64,000 nt of DNA from Campylobacter lari. Lineage in GTDB: Bacteria > Campylobacterota > Campylobacteria > Campylobacterales > Campylobacteraceae. Every line of letters begins with the position of its first letter. Positions within the stretch are counted from its first letter, which is position 1. Location of the stretch: the NCBI RefSeq assembly GCF_001017575.1, contig NZ_CP011372.1:248001-312000 (forward strand). Reading direction: 5' to 3'. Positions 45,445 to 55,699 of the stretch are shown here, piece by piece. The position numbers were made by a program, and so were the translations under genes. The notes under the pieces are model-generated. The model had not been told where the DNA came from, did not search any database, and saw nothing but the letters and a program-made list of their open reading frames with translations.

Positions 45445-45794
45445 AAGAAAAATTAGCAGGAACTATACTACTTTGCGCTATCGTTCCTTTGGCGGTGATT
45501 AGTTATCTTTTTATTGTTATAGTAGGTACTTTTGGTAATCCTGCTAGGGTTAGACAAGGTGTGAGAGCACTTGATCATTTTGTCAATGCTACTTTATTTA
45601 ATGGTTATGCTTGGGAGTCTTTATCATCTCATGCTTGGAGAGAGCGTGATAAAAGATGGGCTAAAATAGTTATTAAAATCACAGATTTTTTTGATAAAAA
45701 TCATTGTCAAAAGGCAAATAAAAGAGAACAAGAGGTTGTGGATTTGGTTTTAAAGAAAAAACTTACCGAACAAACTGTCGGTAAGCAACTTTAA
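45441..45794 (+). CDS. Small membrane protein of the P450 operon, Cj1410-type (117 aa)
   Basis: One clear N-terminal transmembrane segment (about 8-30, AGTILLCAIVPLAVISYLFIVIVG) is followed by a basic soluble part. It is translationally coupled to the P450 (ATGA overlap). No enzymatic motif is recognised. Its last 30 codons overlap the nusA terminator hairpin on the other strand. It may anchor or partner the P450 or the upstream membrane protein. Confidence 0.75.
   Translation: MKEKLAGTILLCAIVPLAVISYLFIVIVGTFGNPARVRQGVRALDHFVNATLFNGYAWESLSSHAWRERDKRWAKIVIKITDFFDKNHCQKANKREQEVVDLVLKKKLTEQTVGKQL
45755..45785 (-). terminator. nusA terminator, inside the 3' end of the convergent gene
   Basis: An 8-bp perfect inverted repeat (45762-45769 with 45778-45785) with an 8-nt loop is followed, on the minus strand, by a run of six T. 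It lies downstream of nusA and within the last codons of the Cj1410-type gene. On the plus strand the T tail is weaker. Confidence 0.75.
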
Positions 45795-46882
45795 TTTTCT
45801 CCAAATAAAGCTTTAAGATTTTTAAATGCTTCTTCTTGGTTATTAGTTTTATCTTCATTATTTACTTCATTAAGCTCTATCTCATATCCAAGAAGCATGC
45901 TAGCTAAGCGTATATTAATGCCACTTTTTCCTATGGCTTTGCTTTTTTGCTCACTATTTAGCGTTACAATAGCTTTTTTATCTTCAATACTAACCGAGTT
46001 TATAATGGCTGGAGCTAAGCTTCTAGTGATTAAAATTGCCATTTCATTAGAATACTCAATGCAGTCGATATTTTCATTTTTTAATTCTTTGCTTACAGCA
46101 TTGATTCTAACTCCTTTTATGCCTACAGTTGCTCCTACTGCATCAACACTTGGGCTATTAGCTTGCAAGATGATTTTTGCTCTCTCGCCTGGAATTCTTG
46201 CACTTGCATAAATATTTATAAGATCATCTTTGATTTCAGGAACTTCAGCTTTTAATAAAGCTTCTAAAAATTTAGGGCTAGTTCTGCTAAGCTCCATTCT
46301 CATACCTGATTTATCAATATATACATGTCTAATAACAGCTTTAATCACATCACCTACTTTAAATTTTTCACCTTTGATACGATTTTTTCTAGGTAAATAT
46401 GCACGAAACTCATCAATTTCTACATAAGTATTTTCTTCACTATCTACCCTTACTACGCTACCAAAAACCATATGTCCTACCATTTTTTGGTATTTTTCAT
46501 AGATTTTTTCTTCTAAGAGTTTTTGTATATTGTATTCTAATTCTTTATGTAAGATATTTACAGCAGTACGACCTAAATTTTCTAAAGAACATTCATAAGT
46601 TAGCTCATCACCAATTTCTACATCTTTAGCTTCTGCCCTTGCTTTACTTAAAGCGATAAAATGCTCATTTTCATTTTCTAATCTTTCATCATTATCAGCT
46701 ACTACGATGATTTTTTGATAAAGTTGTAAATTTTTACCTGAATCAACAAAAAATTCATACTTATCACCATAAATTTTCTTAGCAGTATTAATAAGTGCTT
46801 TTTTAACTCTTTCTCTTACATCTTCTATTTGTAAATTTTTCTCATTAGCAATGGATTCAATTATATCTGTGATTTTTTCCAT
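45791..46882 (-). CDS. nusA: NusA, transcription elongation/termination factor (363 aa)
   Basis: NusA binds RNA polymerase and RNA to control pausing, termination and antitermination. An N-terminal RNAP-binding domain is followed by an S1 domain (about 130-200, GHMVFGSVVRVDSEENTYVEI) and KH domains (VDAVGATVGIKGVRINAVSKEL; GKSGINIRLASMLLG). It lacks the C-terminal acidic repeats of E. coli NusA, as usual for Campylobacter. It diverges from the HP0268-like gene. Confidence 0.95.
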   Translation of the reverse strand: MEKITDIIESIANEKNLQIEDVRERVKKALINTAKKIYGDKYEFFVDSGKNLQLYQKIIVVADNDERLENENEHFIALSKARAEAKDVEIGDELTYECSLENLGRTAVNILHKELEYNIQKLLEEKIYEKYQKMVGHMVFGSVVRVDSEENTYVEIDEFRAYLPRKNRIKGEKFKVGDVIKAVIRHVYIDKSGMRMELSRTSPKFLEALLKAEVPEIKDDLINIYASARIPGERAKIILQANSPSVDAVGATVGIKGVRINAVSKELKNENIDCIEYSNEMAILITRSLAPAIINSVSIEDKKAIVTLNSEQKSKAIGKSGINIRLASMLLGYEIELNEVNNEDKTNNQEEAFKNLKALFGEN

Positions 46883-46969
46883 AATGACAACACAACCTTA
46901 ATTTTGGATTTTAAAAGTTTGAAGAATAAAATTATATCTTTAATAAGTTTAATTAAAAGTAAAATTTGC

Positions 46970-46975
46970 TATAAT
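46970..46975 (+). promoter_or_regulatory. Extended -10 promoter of the HP0268-like gene/miaB operon
   Basis: TTTGCTATAAT, with TATAAT at 46970-46975, lies 31 nt before the preferred start at 47006. It places the longer reading frame (from 46904) mostly upstream of the transcript start. Confidence 0.6.
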
Positions 46976-47005
46976 TTCAGATTAAAAAAACTTGAGGATG
47001 ATGAT

Positions 47006-47248
47006 ATGGATTTAAAAATAGCAAGAACCTCTGTTGATGAAAAGCCAAAAAGTATAAGTTTAGAAAGTATTGAAAAGGCTGTGGATAAAGAAGGTCAAAA
47101 ATTTTTTTATTTTGATAAAGACAATGCACATAAGCAATTAATCGCTTTAGTAGAGCATTTTGAAAAAAAAGGAAAATGTGTTTATCATAGAACGATCAAA
47201 TATGGTTTAGATGATACAGATTTTATGTATGAGGTACACATTCTTTGA
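47006..47248 (+). CDS. HP0268-like small protein (80 aa)
   Basis: The sequence of about 80 aa ([30 protein letters not shown]...[11 protein letters not shown]) is similar in length and pattern to H. pylori HP0268, a small alpha/beta protein reported to have nuclease activity, which also sits beside miaB. The frame can be extended back to 46904, but the promoter at 46970-46975 and the GAGG at about 46994 favour ATG 47006. miaB starts in its stop codon. Function in Campylobacter is not known to me. Confidence 0.75.
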   Translation: MDLKIARTSVDEKPKSISLESIEKAVDKEGQKFFYFDKDNAHKQLIALVEHFEKKGKCVYHRTIKYGLDDTDFMYEVHIL

Positions 47249-48543
47249 GTAAAAAACTTTTTATACAAACTTTAGGTTGTGCTATGAATGTGCGTGATTC
47301 AGAGCATATGATAGCCGAACTTAAAGAAAAAGAAAATTACGAATTAACTCAAGATGCAAAAGAAGCAGATTTGATTTTAATCAATACTTGCTCAGTACGT
47401 GAAAAGCCTGTGCATAAGCTTTTTTCAGAAGTTGGAAGTTTTGAAAAAATCAAAAAAAATGGTGCTAAAATAGGAGTTTGTGGTTGCACTGCCTCACATT
47501 TGGGAGATGAGATTTTTAAGCGTGCTCCAAATGTGGATTTTGTTTTGGGTGCTAGAAATGTTTCTAAAATTACAAAGGCTGTAAATACGCCAAAATTTTT
47601 AGGCAATGATATAGATTTTGATGAGAGTAATTATGCTTTTGCAGATTTTAGAAACAGCCTTTATAAAACTTATATTAATATCTCCATAGGTTGTGATAAG
47701 CATTGTACTTATTGTATAGTGCCTCATACAAGAGGAGATGAGATTTCCATACCTTTTGAGATTATTAAAAATGAAGCATTGAAAGCTGTTTCTAAGGGTG
47801 CTAAAGAGATTTTTTTACTAGGACAAAATGTTAATAATTACGGCAAAAGATTTTCTAATGCACATGAAAAGATTAATTTTTCAGATCTTTTGGAAAAGCT
47901 AAGTGAAATTGAAGGTTTAGAGCGTATCCGTTTTACAAGCCCACATCCATTACATATGGATGATAGATTTTTAGAGGTTTTTTCTAAAAATCCTAAAGTA
48001 TGTAAGTCTATGCATATGCCTTTACAAAGTGGTTCGAGTGAAATTTTAAAGGCTATGAAACGCGGTTACACTAAAGAGTGGTATTTAGATAGAGCATTGA
48101 AATTGCGTTCTATGTGTAAGGATGTGAGTATTTCTACTGATGTGATTGTAGCTTTTCCAGGTGAGAGTGATAAAGACTTTGAAGATACTATAGATGTGCT
48201 TGAAAAAGTGCGATTTGAGCAAATGTTTTCTTTTAAATACTCTAAAAGACCACTAACTAAAGCTGCAACTATGCCAAATCAAATTCCTGATGATATAGCT
48301 TCAAAACGCTTGAGTATTTTACAAGCAAGACATACAGAAATTTTAGATGAAATTGTTGCAAAACAAAAAGATAAAGAATTTGAAGTTTTATTTGAAGAAT
48401 TAAGAAGTGAAGGTTTTGTAGCAGGTAGAAGTGATAATAACTTTTTGATTCAAGTTAAAGGTAGTGAAGAGTTATTAGGACAAACGAAAAAAGTAAAAAT
48501 CACCAATCCTAGGCGTATGGTGTTAAATGGCGAAATCCTTTAA
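47245..48543 (+). CDS. miaB: MiaB, tRNA-2-methylthio-N6-dimethylallyladenosine synthase (432 aa)
   Basis: It is a radical SAM methylthiotransferase modifying A37 of tRNAs. The N-terminal UPF0004 domain has conserved cysteines ([21 protein letters not shown]). The radical SAM CxxxCxxC is in [16 protein letters not shown] (about 149-164). A C-terminal TRAM domain ends the protein. Translation starts at TTG 47245 inside the stop region of the HP0268-like gene, a coupled start. Confidence 0.95.
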   Translation: MSKKLFIQTLGCAMNVRDSEHMIAELKEKENYELTQDAKEADLILINTCSVREKPVHKLFSEVGSFEKIKKNGAKIGVCGCTASHLGDEIFKRAPNVDFVLGARNVSKITKAVNTPKFLGNDIDFDESNYAFADFRNSLYKTYINISIGCDKHCTYCIVPHTRGDEISIPFEIIKNEALKAVSKGAKEIFLLGQNVNNYGKRFSNAHEKINFSDLLEKLSEIEGLERIRFTSPHPLHMDDRFLEVFSKNPKVCKSMHMPLQSGSSEILKAMKRGYTKEWYLDRALKLRSMCKDVSISTDVIVAFPGESDKDFEDTIDVLEKVRFEQMFSFKYSKRPLTKAATMPNQIPDDIASKRLSILQARHTEILDEIVAKQKDKEFEVLFEELRSEGFVAGRSDNNFLIQVKGSEELLGQTKKVKITNPRRMVLNGEIL

Positions 48544-49150
48544 GATTAATCTTTTAGCTTTTGGAATTTTTTTATTACAATGGCTGATTTTTTTAACTTG
48601 TAGAAAGGTTTATTTAGGGCAAAAGCTTCCAAAAAGATCATGTGTGATACTTTTTTGGCATGGGCGTCTTGCTCTAATGCCTTTTGCTTATCGTAAAATG
48701 GGTATTAAAGGAAAAAAGGCTTATGTGATGATTTCACACCATAAAGATGGAGAAATCATTGCTAGAAATATTGCCTTTTTTGGTTTGGATACTTTAAGAG
48801 GTAGTACAAGCAAAGGTGCTTTGGCTTTATTAAAACAATCTTTTAAAATTTTAGATCAAGGCGATGATGTGATTATCACTCCAGATGGGCCAAGAGGGCC
48901 TTATCATAGTGTTTCAGATGGTTCCGTGATGATAGCTTTGAAAAAAAATGCTCCACTTTTTTTGCTAAATTACGAAGCAAGTTCTTTTTGGGAATTTAAA
49001 AGTTGGGATAAAATGATCTTACCTAAACCTTTTTCTAAGATTACCTATAGACTAAGTGAAGAAATCAAAATACAAAATTTAAATTTAGAAGAAGCTAAAG
49101 TATTGATAAAAGAAAAATTTGATATGATAAGTCAAATAGACAAAGGATAA
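48527..49150 (+). CDS. DUF374/lysophospholipid acyltransferase-like protein (207 aa)
   Basis: It shows an LPLAT-like fold: an N-terminal hydrophobic segment (about 4-25), the HxxxxD-type motif HHKDGE (about 69-74) and [15 protein letters not shown] (about 117-131), typical of DUF374 proteins. It is probably an inner-membrane acyltransferase acting on a phospholipid or lipid A-type acceptor. It overlaps miaB by 17 nt and precedes the PilM/N/O-like trio. Confidence 0.85.
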   Translation: MAKSFKINLLAFGIFLLQWLIFLTCRKVYLGQKLPKRSCVILFWHGRLALMPFAYRKMGIKGKKAYVMISHHKDGEIIARNIAFFGLDTLRGSTSKGALALLKQSFKILDQGDDVIITPDGPRGPYHSVSDGSVMIALKKNAPLFLLNYEASSFWEFKSWDKMILPKPFSKITYRLSEEIKIQNLNLEEAKVLIKEKFDMISQIDKG

Positions 49151-49155
49151 ACACT

Positions 49156-50121
49156 ATGTTATCTTTTTTTAGAAAATATATTTTGCAACTTTTAGTATGT
49201 ATTTGCTATGATGAAAAACAATACATTATAAGATGTCATACTTGGAAAAAATCCCAAGCTGTTGATACTTTTGAAAAAAGCTTTGAAGATAAAGAAAAAG
49301 CCATAGAATATGTAAAAAATTTAACTAAAGATTTTCAAATTTATTATATATGCACTTTTTTTACTCCTATTGCACAAGGCGTTGTGCCAAGCTCAAATTT
49401 TAAAGATCTTTCTAATTTTGGTGTCGATGCAAGTAGTGTTAAGTGTATTTCTTTTAATAATGGTTTATTGTATGCATCTAATCATTCTTTAAGCTCATAT
49501 GAGCAAGATTATGAGGCTTTTGGCGGTTTGGATTTGCTTTATTCGCCTTTTTCTTTGCTTTATCATTGTATGGCAAATAGGGGTTTTGAAGAAAAAATAG
49601 GCCTTTATGTGTATAGATATCATGATTTTGTTGCGATGTTAATTTGTAAAAATGAAGCTATATTGTTTGGAAGTTATTTTAATATAGCTAGTCAAAATTA
49701 TGATGAAGATGATTTTTTTGATGATATTAAAGAAGAATTTGACTTACAAATTGATGATGAAAATCAAGAAGAAGAAAATGAACAAAATTATGATTTAAAA
49801 AGTTTAGAAGAAATGAGTCAAGAGCTTGATAAACTTGAGGAATTAGATGAAGAAAAAGAAGAGCTTCCTATCGAGTCTTTAGAAAATTTTAGCTCAGATA
49901 TGAAAATGATAGAATACATCATTTCAAGTGTAAAAGAATTTTATCAAAATCCTTTGTATGATAATAGCTTTTTAGAAGAAATTGTGATTTTTGATGAAGA
50001 AAGTTTTAGTCTGACCTCGCTTGATTATTTGGAAAATGAACTTTTTATAAAACCTAAAGTAGAACTTGTAGATACTTTAAATTTGATGAATGAACTTATG
50101 GTGAAGGACTTAAAACTATGA
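49156..50121 (+). CDS. Hypothetical protein, possibly PilM/GspL-like (321 aa)
   Basis: It is not assigned with certainty. The N-terminal part (residues 20-175) alternates strands and helices in a way that recalls the cytoplasmic actin-like domain of PilM/GspL. Residues 188-240 are highly acidic (runs of D and E). The two following genes are single-pass proteins of PilN- and PilO-like layout, overlapping by 4 and 17 nt, which supports a PilMNO-type set. I recall conserved Campylobacter homologues around Cj0454c-Cj0456c without known function. Confidence 0.6.
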   Translation: MLSFFRKYILQLLVCICYDEKQYIIRCHTWKKSQAVDTFEKSFEDKEKAIEYVKNLTKDFQIYYICTFFTPIAQGVVPSSNFKDLSNFGVDASSVKCISFNNGLLYASNHSLSSYEQDYEAFGGLDLLYSPFSLLYHCMANRGFEEKIGLYVYRYHDFVAMLICKNEAILFGSYFNIASQNYDEDDFFDDIKEEFDLQIDDENQEEENEQNYDLKSLEEMSQELDKLEELDEEKEELPIESLENFSSDMKMIEYIISSVKEFYQNPLYDNSFLEEIVIFDEESFSLTSLDYLENELFIKPKVELVDTLNLMNELMVKDLKL

Positions 50122-50672
50122 GATATAGTCTAATCAAACCTAAGATAAAACCTGTTTTTAATCTTTTTACTAGAATTTGGATTTATTTTACTAGCATTAG
50201 TGTTGCTTTGATTTTTGTAGTATTTATTGTTGTTGTTTTTAAAAGCTATTATGCGTCTGTACAACTTGATAATAAAAAAGAAGAATTAGCTCAAATTATC
50301 GCACAAATTAATGCTAATAAGCTTAAATATCAAGAATTAGTAAGACAAAATGATAAAGCAGAGTTAATTTTGGGAGATTTAGAGCAAGAGCAAGAAAATG
50401 GTAAAAATAAAGTTTTATTAAAAAGCATTCAAAATCTTTTTACTCTAGTGCCTAAAAACATATCTTTAGATGAGGTTTTAATGGAAGATAGATCACTTAT
50501 TTTAAGAGGCATTACACCTACTAAAGAGATGTTTGCATTGCTATTAGAGGCTCCATTAAGAAGTATTTTTTCCAATTCTCAAACAAGTTATTATCAATTA
50601 GAAAATGGGTGGTATCGCTTTGTAAGTGTAAATATCACTATACCAGAGGAAATGTATGAGCAAAAACGATAA
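50118..50672 (+). CDS. PilN-like inner-membrane protein (184 aa)
   Basis: It has a short cytoplasmic N-terminus, one transmembrane helix (about 22-44), a coiled coil (about 50-100) and a small C-terminal alpha/beta domain with ISLDEVLMEDRSLILRGITPTKEMFALLLEAP. That order is typical of PilN/GspL periplasmic parts. It is coupled to both neighbours by overlaps. Confidence 0.65.
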   Translation: MRYSLIKPKIKPVFNLFTRIWIYFTSISVALIFVVFIVVVFKSYYASVQLDNKKEELAQIIAQINANKLKYQELVRQNDKAELILGDLEQEQENGKNKVLLKSIQNLFTLVPKNISLDEVLMEDRSLILRGITPTKEMFALLLEAPLRSIFSNSQTSYYQLENGWYRFVSVNITIPEEMYEQKR

Positions 50673-51195
50673 AAGCTTAGAAGAAGCTGATGTATTAAAG
50701 ATATTGATTTACTCTTTTTCTTTTGTTGCACTTTGTGCGATTTTGGTTTTATTTTTAATCGTACCTTTTTTGAAAGATTATAAAATCGAACACTCAAGAT
50801 TAGCAACCCAGCAAATTCAAAACACTAAAGTAATAAATGAGTTGCAAGCTTTAGAAAAAGTTATTGATGAGTTTCAAAAGGTGAATGCGCAAAATTTAGC
50901 TCAAATTAATGCAGAATTTTCACAAAAAGAATTATTAGAATTTATGAAAAATTACTTTGATGATGTAAAAATCAATCTTATTCCTATTAAAAAAGAGCAA
51001 GAGTATTTAAAATACCAATTTGGAGCTAATGTGAAGATGAAAAATCCTCAAGCTTTTTATTCTTTTTTAAATGATTTGCAAAGATATAAAAATTTAATAG
51101 AAGTTAGCACCCCTGTAGAGTTTAAATCCGAAGAAAAACACATCAATCTTAAATTTAAGATCAAAGTGTTTTATGCACAAGCTATTCAAAAATGA
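50656..51195 (+). CDS. PilO-like inner-membrane protein (179 aa)
   Basis: One transmembrane helix (about 15-37), a coiled coil (about 45-85) and a ferredoxin-like C-terminal domain (KMKNPQAFYSFLNDLQRYKNLIEVSTPVEF...) match PilO/GspM organisation. It overlaps the PilN-like gene by 17 nt and the convergent lipoprotein gene by 14 nt at its end. Role is unknown. Confidence 0.65.
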   Translation: MSKNDKSLEEADVLKILIYSFSFVALCAILVLFLIVPFLKDYKIEHSRLATQQIQNTKVINELQALEKVIDEFQKVNAQNLAQINAEFSQKELLEFMKNYFDDVKINLIPIKKEQEYLKYQFGANVKMKNPQAFYSFLNDLQRYKNLIEVSTPVEFKSEEKHINLKFKIKVFYAQAIQK

Positions 51196-51979
51196 TTACT
51201 TCATTATTTTGATAGGGAGTAACTTTTTCTTCTTTTTTATCATCTTGTTTTACATCTTGAACTTCTGAGTTTTCTTGTGTTTTTGGCTCTTCTTTGATTT
51301 CTTTTACACTAGTTTTTAAACTAGATGTGATTTCTTTATAAAAAGTAACAAAAACTTTATCAATTTCTAAAGCACTTGCTGCAAGACTTTCATTAACTTG
51401 GGTTGGAACAGCACTATATACCTCTCTAAAGCTTTCTATACTTGCTTGTCCTTTTATAGGATAATTTAAAATAATAGGATCGTTTAATTTTGCTGAGCTT
51501 GTTGTGCTTTGGAAAGTATCTTCTTGATGTAAATTATTTAAATGACTTTGAGCTTCTAAAATGATCATAAAAGAAGACTCTACGCTATCGCCCCCAAGAC
51601 TTGAATTTCTTCTAACCTTATCTTCATATAAATTAGCATTGATAACTATATTAAAAATATAATCAGGATTTTCATTATCTATAGTATATCCTTTGCTTTG
51701 AAGCAATGCTTTGCTATCTTCTAAAAGTTGTTTTTTGAGTAATTCTAAGCTTTTATTAATTCTTTGATTTAGAGTAGATTGCTCAAAATATGAACTATAA
51801 AAAGTACTTTTTATAATTTCTACATCATTGATTTTGACTTTAGGGCTATTAGCATTTGTATGGTTGTGTTCTTCAAAAGTGCTTTTAAAATTTGGCATAG
51901 AAATATAATAAGTTTTTTGATTACCAGTGCAAGCACTTAAAAATAAAACTATACTAAAAAATAATAATATTTTTTTCAT
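51182..51979 (-). CDS. Putative lipoprotein, Cj0406-type (265 aa)
   Basis: A lipoprotein signal peptide with lipobox LSAC (Cys17) is clear. The mature part has an alpha/beta domain (about 50-215) and a low-complexity charged C-terminus (EEPKTQENSEVQDVKQDDKKEE). It reads away from lgt, the lipoprotein diacylglyceryl transferase gene; the pairing is conserved in C. jejuni as far as I recall. CAAGGAGAG precedes the ATG. A strong fold match is not recognised. Confidence 0.8.
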   Translation of the reverse strand: MKKILLFFSIVLFLSACTGNQKTYYISMPNFKSTFEEHNHTNANSPKVKINDVEIIKSTFYSSYFEQSTLNQRINKSLELLKKQLLEDSKALLQSKGYTIDNENPDYIFNIVINANLYEDKVRRNSSLGGDSVESSFMIILEAQSHLNNLHQEDTFQSTTSSAKLNDPIILNYPIKGQASIESFREVYSAVPTQVNESLAASALEIDKVFVTFYKEITSSLKTSVKEIKEEPKTQENSEVQDVKQDDKKEEKVTPYQNNEVIIFE

Positions 51980-52051
51980 TTTCTCTCCTTGTGATTTTTA
52001 TAATTATAACAATTTTTTGCTATATTATATGTTTTATAATAAGGGCTTTTT

Positions 52052-52867
52052 ATGGAATTTTGGCAAAATATTTATGCAAATTTTGATGTGGTAGCTTTTG
52101 AAATTTTTGGTTTAAAAGTGCATTGGTATGGCATTATGTATGTGCTAGCTTTGCTTGTTGCCTTAATGGTTGCAAAATACTATGCGATTAAAGATAATAT
52201 GGGAATTTCTAAAGCTATGCTTGATAGCTATTTTATATGGGTAGAAATAGGGGTGATTTTAGGTGCAAGATTGGGTTATATTTTAATTTATGATGCGCAT
52301 ACTTTATGGTATCTTACACATCCTTGGCAAATTTTTAATCCCTTTTATAATGGAGAATTTGTAGGGATTAGAGGTATGAGTTATCACGGAGCTGTTGTGG
52401 GGTTTTTAATAGCAACTTATGCTTTTTGTAAAAAAAATAAGCAAAATTTATGGAAATATTTAGATTTAGTTGCTATTAGTGTGCCATGTGGATATATTTT
52501 TGGTCGTATTGGAAATTTTTTAAATCAAGAGTTATTTGGTAGAGCTACAGAAGTGCCTTGGGGTATTTATGTAGATAGGATATTGCGTCATCCATCGCAG
52601 CTTTATGAGGCATTTTTAGAAGGTTTTGTAGTTTTTGCTATTTTATTACTAATAAAAAAATATAAAAAATATAATGGAGAATTGATTGCTTATTATACGA
52701 TTTTGTATGCTCTAGCGCGCTTTGTATGCGAGTTTTTTAGAGAGCCTGATTTTGGTATAGGCTTTGTTGCTATTGGTATGAGCATGGGTCAGATATTAAG
52801 CTTATTAATGTTTTTATTAGGACTATTTTTATCTTTTTATTTAAGAAATATTAAAAAAAATTTATAA
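52052..52867 (+). CDS. lgt: Lgt, prolipoprotein diacylglyceryl transferase (271 aa)
   Basis: Lgt transfers diacylglycerol from phosphatidylglycerol to the lipobox Cys of prolipoproteins in the inner membrane. Seven hydrophobic segments are seen. Family motifs: the essential His-containing [13 protein letters not shown] (about 107-119), [21 protein letters not shown] (about 156-176) and HPSQLYEA. Confidence 0.95.
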   Translation: MEFWQNIYANFDVVAFEIFGLKVHWYGIMYVLALLVALMVAKYYAIKDNMGISKAMLDSYFIWVEIGVILGARLGYILIYDAHTLWYLTHPWQIFNPFYNGEFVGIRGMSYHGAVVGFLIATYAFCKKNKQNLWKYLDLVAISVPCGYIFGRIGNFLNQELFGRATEVPWGIYVDRILRHPSQLYEAFLEGFVVFAILLLIKKYKKYNGELIAYYTILYALARFVCEFFREPDFGIGFVAIGMSMGQILSLLMFLLGLFLSFYLRNIKKNL

Positions 52868-52896
52868 ATTTTTATTTATTTTAAGAATAAAAGTTC

Positions 52897-52902
52897 TATA
52901 AT
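52897..52902 (+). promoter_or_regulatory. Probable frdCAB promoter -10
   Basis: TTCTATAATTGC, with TATAAT at 52897-52902, lies 43 nt before frdC in the lgt-frdC gap; the transcript would have a short leader with AAGGAG. Confidence 0.55.
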
Positions 52903-52944
52903 TGCTCCGATATTAAAACTTATCAACTTTTAAAAGGAGTAAAT

Positions 52945-53724
52945 ATGAGCCAACTCATTGAAGGTTTTTTAGGCAAGAGTATTGATGGCAAAAAAAGCAA
53001 AATGCCAGCAAAACTTGACTATATTCAAAGTGCGACAGGCTTAATTTTAGGCTTGTTTATGTGGGCACATATGTTGTTCGTTTCTACCATTTTGGTTAGT
53101 GATGATTTTTTTGATTCAGTGGTTCACTTTTTAGAACTAAAATTTATCATTAATAGCCCTATGATGAGCTACATCACTTCTTTCTTGGCTGCCTGTGTTT
53201 TGGTTATTTTCTTTGTGCATGCGGGTCTTGCAATGAGAAAATTTCCTATTAATTTCAGACAATACCAACTTTGTAGAACACACTTAAAATATATGAATCA
53301 TGGTGATTCTTCTTTATGGTGGGTTCAAGCTGCAACTGGTTTTGTAATGTTTTTCTTGGGTTCTGCGCACTTAATTTTTATCATTACTAATGCAGATAAA
53401 ATCAGTGCTGATATGTCAGGCGATAGAGTAGTGAGCCATTTTATGTGGTTATTTTACATTGCCTTATTAATCTGTGTTGAGTTGCATGGTAGTATTGGTC
53501 TTTATAGATTATGTGTAAAATGGGGTTGGTTTGAAGGTAAAGATGCAAAAGAAAGTCGTAAAAAACTTAAAAAAGCAAAATGGTTTATTAGTATTTTCTT
53601 CTTAGTTTTAGGTGTATTAAGCTTAGCTGCTTTTGCAAAAATAGGCTTTAATAATTACCAAAACAACTCTGTAGCGCAAATAGTAAAAACTTATGATGGA
53701 GCTAAATATGAACATACAATATAG
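52945..53724 (+). CDS. frdC: FrdC, fumarate reductase cytochrome b subunit (259 aa)
   Basis: It is the dihaem membrane anchor of the Wolinella-type quinol:fumarate reductase. Five hydrophobic helices with histidines ([39 protein letters not shown]) supply the haem ligands. AAGGAG precedes ATG 52945. It overlaps frdA by 17 nt. Confidence 0.95.
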   Translation: MSQLIEGFLGKSIDGKKSKMPAKLDYIQSATGLILGLFMWAHMLFVSTILVSDDFFDSVVHFLELKFIINSPMMSYITSFLAACVLVIFFVHAGLAMRKFPINFRQYQLCRTHLKYMNHGDSSLWWVQAATGFVMFFLGSAHLIFIITNADKISADMSGDRVVSHFMWLFYIALLICVELHGSIGLYRLCVKWGWFEGKDAKESRKKLKKAKWFISIFFLVLGVLSLAAFAKIGFNNYQNNSVAQIVKTYDGAKYEHTI

Positions 53725-55699
53725 TGATGCTTTAGTTATCGGTGGTGGTCTTGCAGGTTTAAGAGCTGCTATTGAAGTTGCAAAAAGTGGTCAAAGTGTA
53801 ACTTTATTAAGTATTTGTCCGGTTAAAAGATCTCACTCAGCTGCTGTGCAAGGTGGTATGCAAGCTAGTTTAGGAAATAGCGTTAAAGGTGAGGGAGATA
53901 ATGAAGATGTGCATTTTGCTGATACAGTAAAAGGGTCTGACTGGGGCTGTGATCAAGAAGTTGCAAGAATGTTTGCACAAACTGCTCCAAAAGCTGTGCG
54001 TGAGCTTGCTGCTTGGGGTGTGCCTTGGACTAGGGTTACAAAAGGACCTAGAACTGTAGTTATTAATGCTCAAAAAACTACTATTGAAGAAAAAGAAGAA
54101 GCACATGGTCTTATAAATGCAAGAGACTTTGGTGGTACTAAAAAATGGAGAACATGTTATATCGCTGATGCAACAGGACATTGTATGCTATATGGTGTGG
54201 CAAATGAAGCGATTAAACATCAAGTTAAAATCATTGATAGAATGGAAGCAGTAAGAATTATCCATGATGGTAAAAAATGTCTAGGAGCTATTGCTAGAGA
54301 TTTAACTAATGGAGAATTAATCGCTTATGTTGCTAGAGGAACTATGATTGCAACAGGTGGTTATGGTAGAATTTATAAACAAACTACAAATGCGGTAATT
54401 TGTGAAGGTACAGGAGCTGCTATTGCACTTGAAACTGGACTTTGCAGACTTTCAAATATGGAAGCAGTACAATTTCACCCAACTCCAATCGTACCAAGCG
54501 GTATCTTACTAACTGAAGGTTGTAGAGGTGATGGTGGTATCTTAAGAGATGTTGATGGTTACCGCTTTATGCCTGATTATGAGCCTGAGAAAAAAGAACT
54601 TGCAAGTAGGGACGTTGTAAGTCGTAGAATGATGGAGCACATTAGAAAAGGTAAAGGTGTAAAAAGCCCTTATGGAGATCATTTATGGCTTGATATTTCT
54701 ATCCTTGGTCGTGCGCATGTTGAAAAAAATCTTCGCGATGTTCAAGATATTTGTAAAACATTTAATGGTATTGATCCTGCTGATGAGGGTCCAAAAGGCT
54801 GGGCGCCAGTTTTACCTATGCAACATTACTCAATGGGTGGTATTAGAACTAAGCCAACCGGCGAAAGTCAATGGCTAAATGGTCTTTTTGCGTGCGGTGA
54901 AGCAGCTTGCTGGGATATGCACGGATTTAACCGCTTGGGTGGAAATTCATGTTCAGAAACTGTTGTTGCAGGTATGATCGTGGGAGATTATTTTGCACAA
55001 TATTGTAAAGAAAATGGTAATGATATTGATACAAATATCGTTAAATCTTTCCTTTCTAAAGAGTATGATTACTTAAAATCTCTTGTTAGCAAAGAAGGAA
55101 AACATGATGTATTTGAAATCAAAAACAGAATGAAAGACATTATGTGGGAAAAAGTAGCTATCTTTAGAACAGGCCAAGGTCTTGAAGAAGCGGTTAAAGA
55201 GCTCGAAGAGTTATATCATAAATCACTTGATCTAAAAGTACACGATAAAGAATTAAAATGTGCAAATCCAGAGCTTGAAGAAGCTTACAGGGTTCCAAGA
55301 ATGCTAAAAATTGCTTTATGTGTTGCTTATGGTGCACTTTTAAGAACAGAAAGCCGCGGGGCTCATTATAGAGAAGATTATCCAAAAAGAGATGATTTAA
55401 ATTGGATGAAAAGAACAAATACTTACTGGGTAGAAGGTGAAAGTATGCCTAGAGTTGAGTATGAAGATCTTGACATTATGAAAATGGAAATCCCACCTGC
55501 ATTTAGAGGTTATGGTGCTAAAGGAAATATCATTGAAAATCCATTAAGCGAAAAACGTCAAGCTGAAGTTGATGCGATCCGTGAAAAAATGGAAGCAGAA
55601 GGCAAAGGTAGATATGAAATTCAACATGCTCTAATGCCTTATGAATTACAAGCTAAATTTAAAGCACCAAATCAAAGAATAGGAGTTGATTATGAGTAG
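53708..55699 (+). CDS. frdA: FrdA, fumarate reductase flavoprotein (663 aa)
   Basis: It is the FAD-carrying catalytic subunit reducing fumarate with electrons from menaquinol. FAD-binding [14 protein letters not shown] is at residues 10-23. His43 ([10 protein letters not shown]) is the covalent FAD site. [10 protein letters not shown] and the catalytic Arg-containing C-terminal region are present. The start is ATG 53708 because GGAG lies 6 nt upstream, giving the usual [10 protein letters not shown]; 53693 is less likely. Confidence 0.96.
   Translation: MNIQYSDALVIGGGLAGLRAAIEVAKSGQSVTLLSICPVKRSHSAAVQGGMQASLGNSVKGEGDNEDVHFADTVKGSDWGCDQEVARMFAQTAPKAVRELAAWGVPWTRVTKGPRTVVINAQKTTIEEKEEAHGLINARDFGGTKKWRTCYIADATGHCMLYGVANEAIKHQVKIIDRMEAVRIIHDGKKCLGAIARDLTNGELIAYVARGTMIATGGYGRIYKQTTNAVICEGTGAAIALETGLCRLSNMEAVQFHPTPIVPSGILLTEGCRGDGGILRDVDGYRFMPDYEPEKKELASRDVVSRRMMEHIRKGKGVKSPYGDHLWLDISILGRAHVEKNLRDVQDICKTFNGIDPADEGPKGWAPVLPMQHYSMGGIRTKPTGESQWLNGLFACGEAACWDMHGFNRLGGNSCSETVVAGMIVGDYFAQYCKENGNDIDTNIVKSFLSKEYDYLKSLVSKEGKHDVFEIKNRMKDIMWEKVAIFRTGQGLEEAVKELEELYHKSLDLKVHDKELKCANPELEEAYRVPRMLKIALCVAYGALLRTESRGAHYREDYPKRDDLNWMKRTNTYWVEGESMPRVEYEDLDIMKMEIPPAFRGYGAKGNIIENPLSEKRQAEVDAIREKMEAEGKGRYEIQHALMPYELQAKFKAPNQRIGVDYE

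Noticed and set aside
46904-47005. N-terminal extension of the HP0268-like protein
   Set aside because: It spans the promoter and has no family similarity; the known homologue is about 80 aa.
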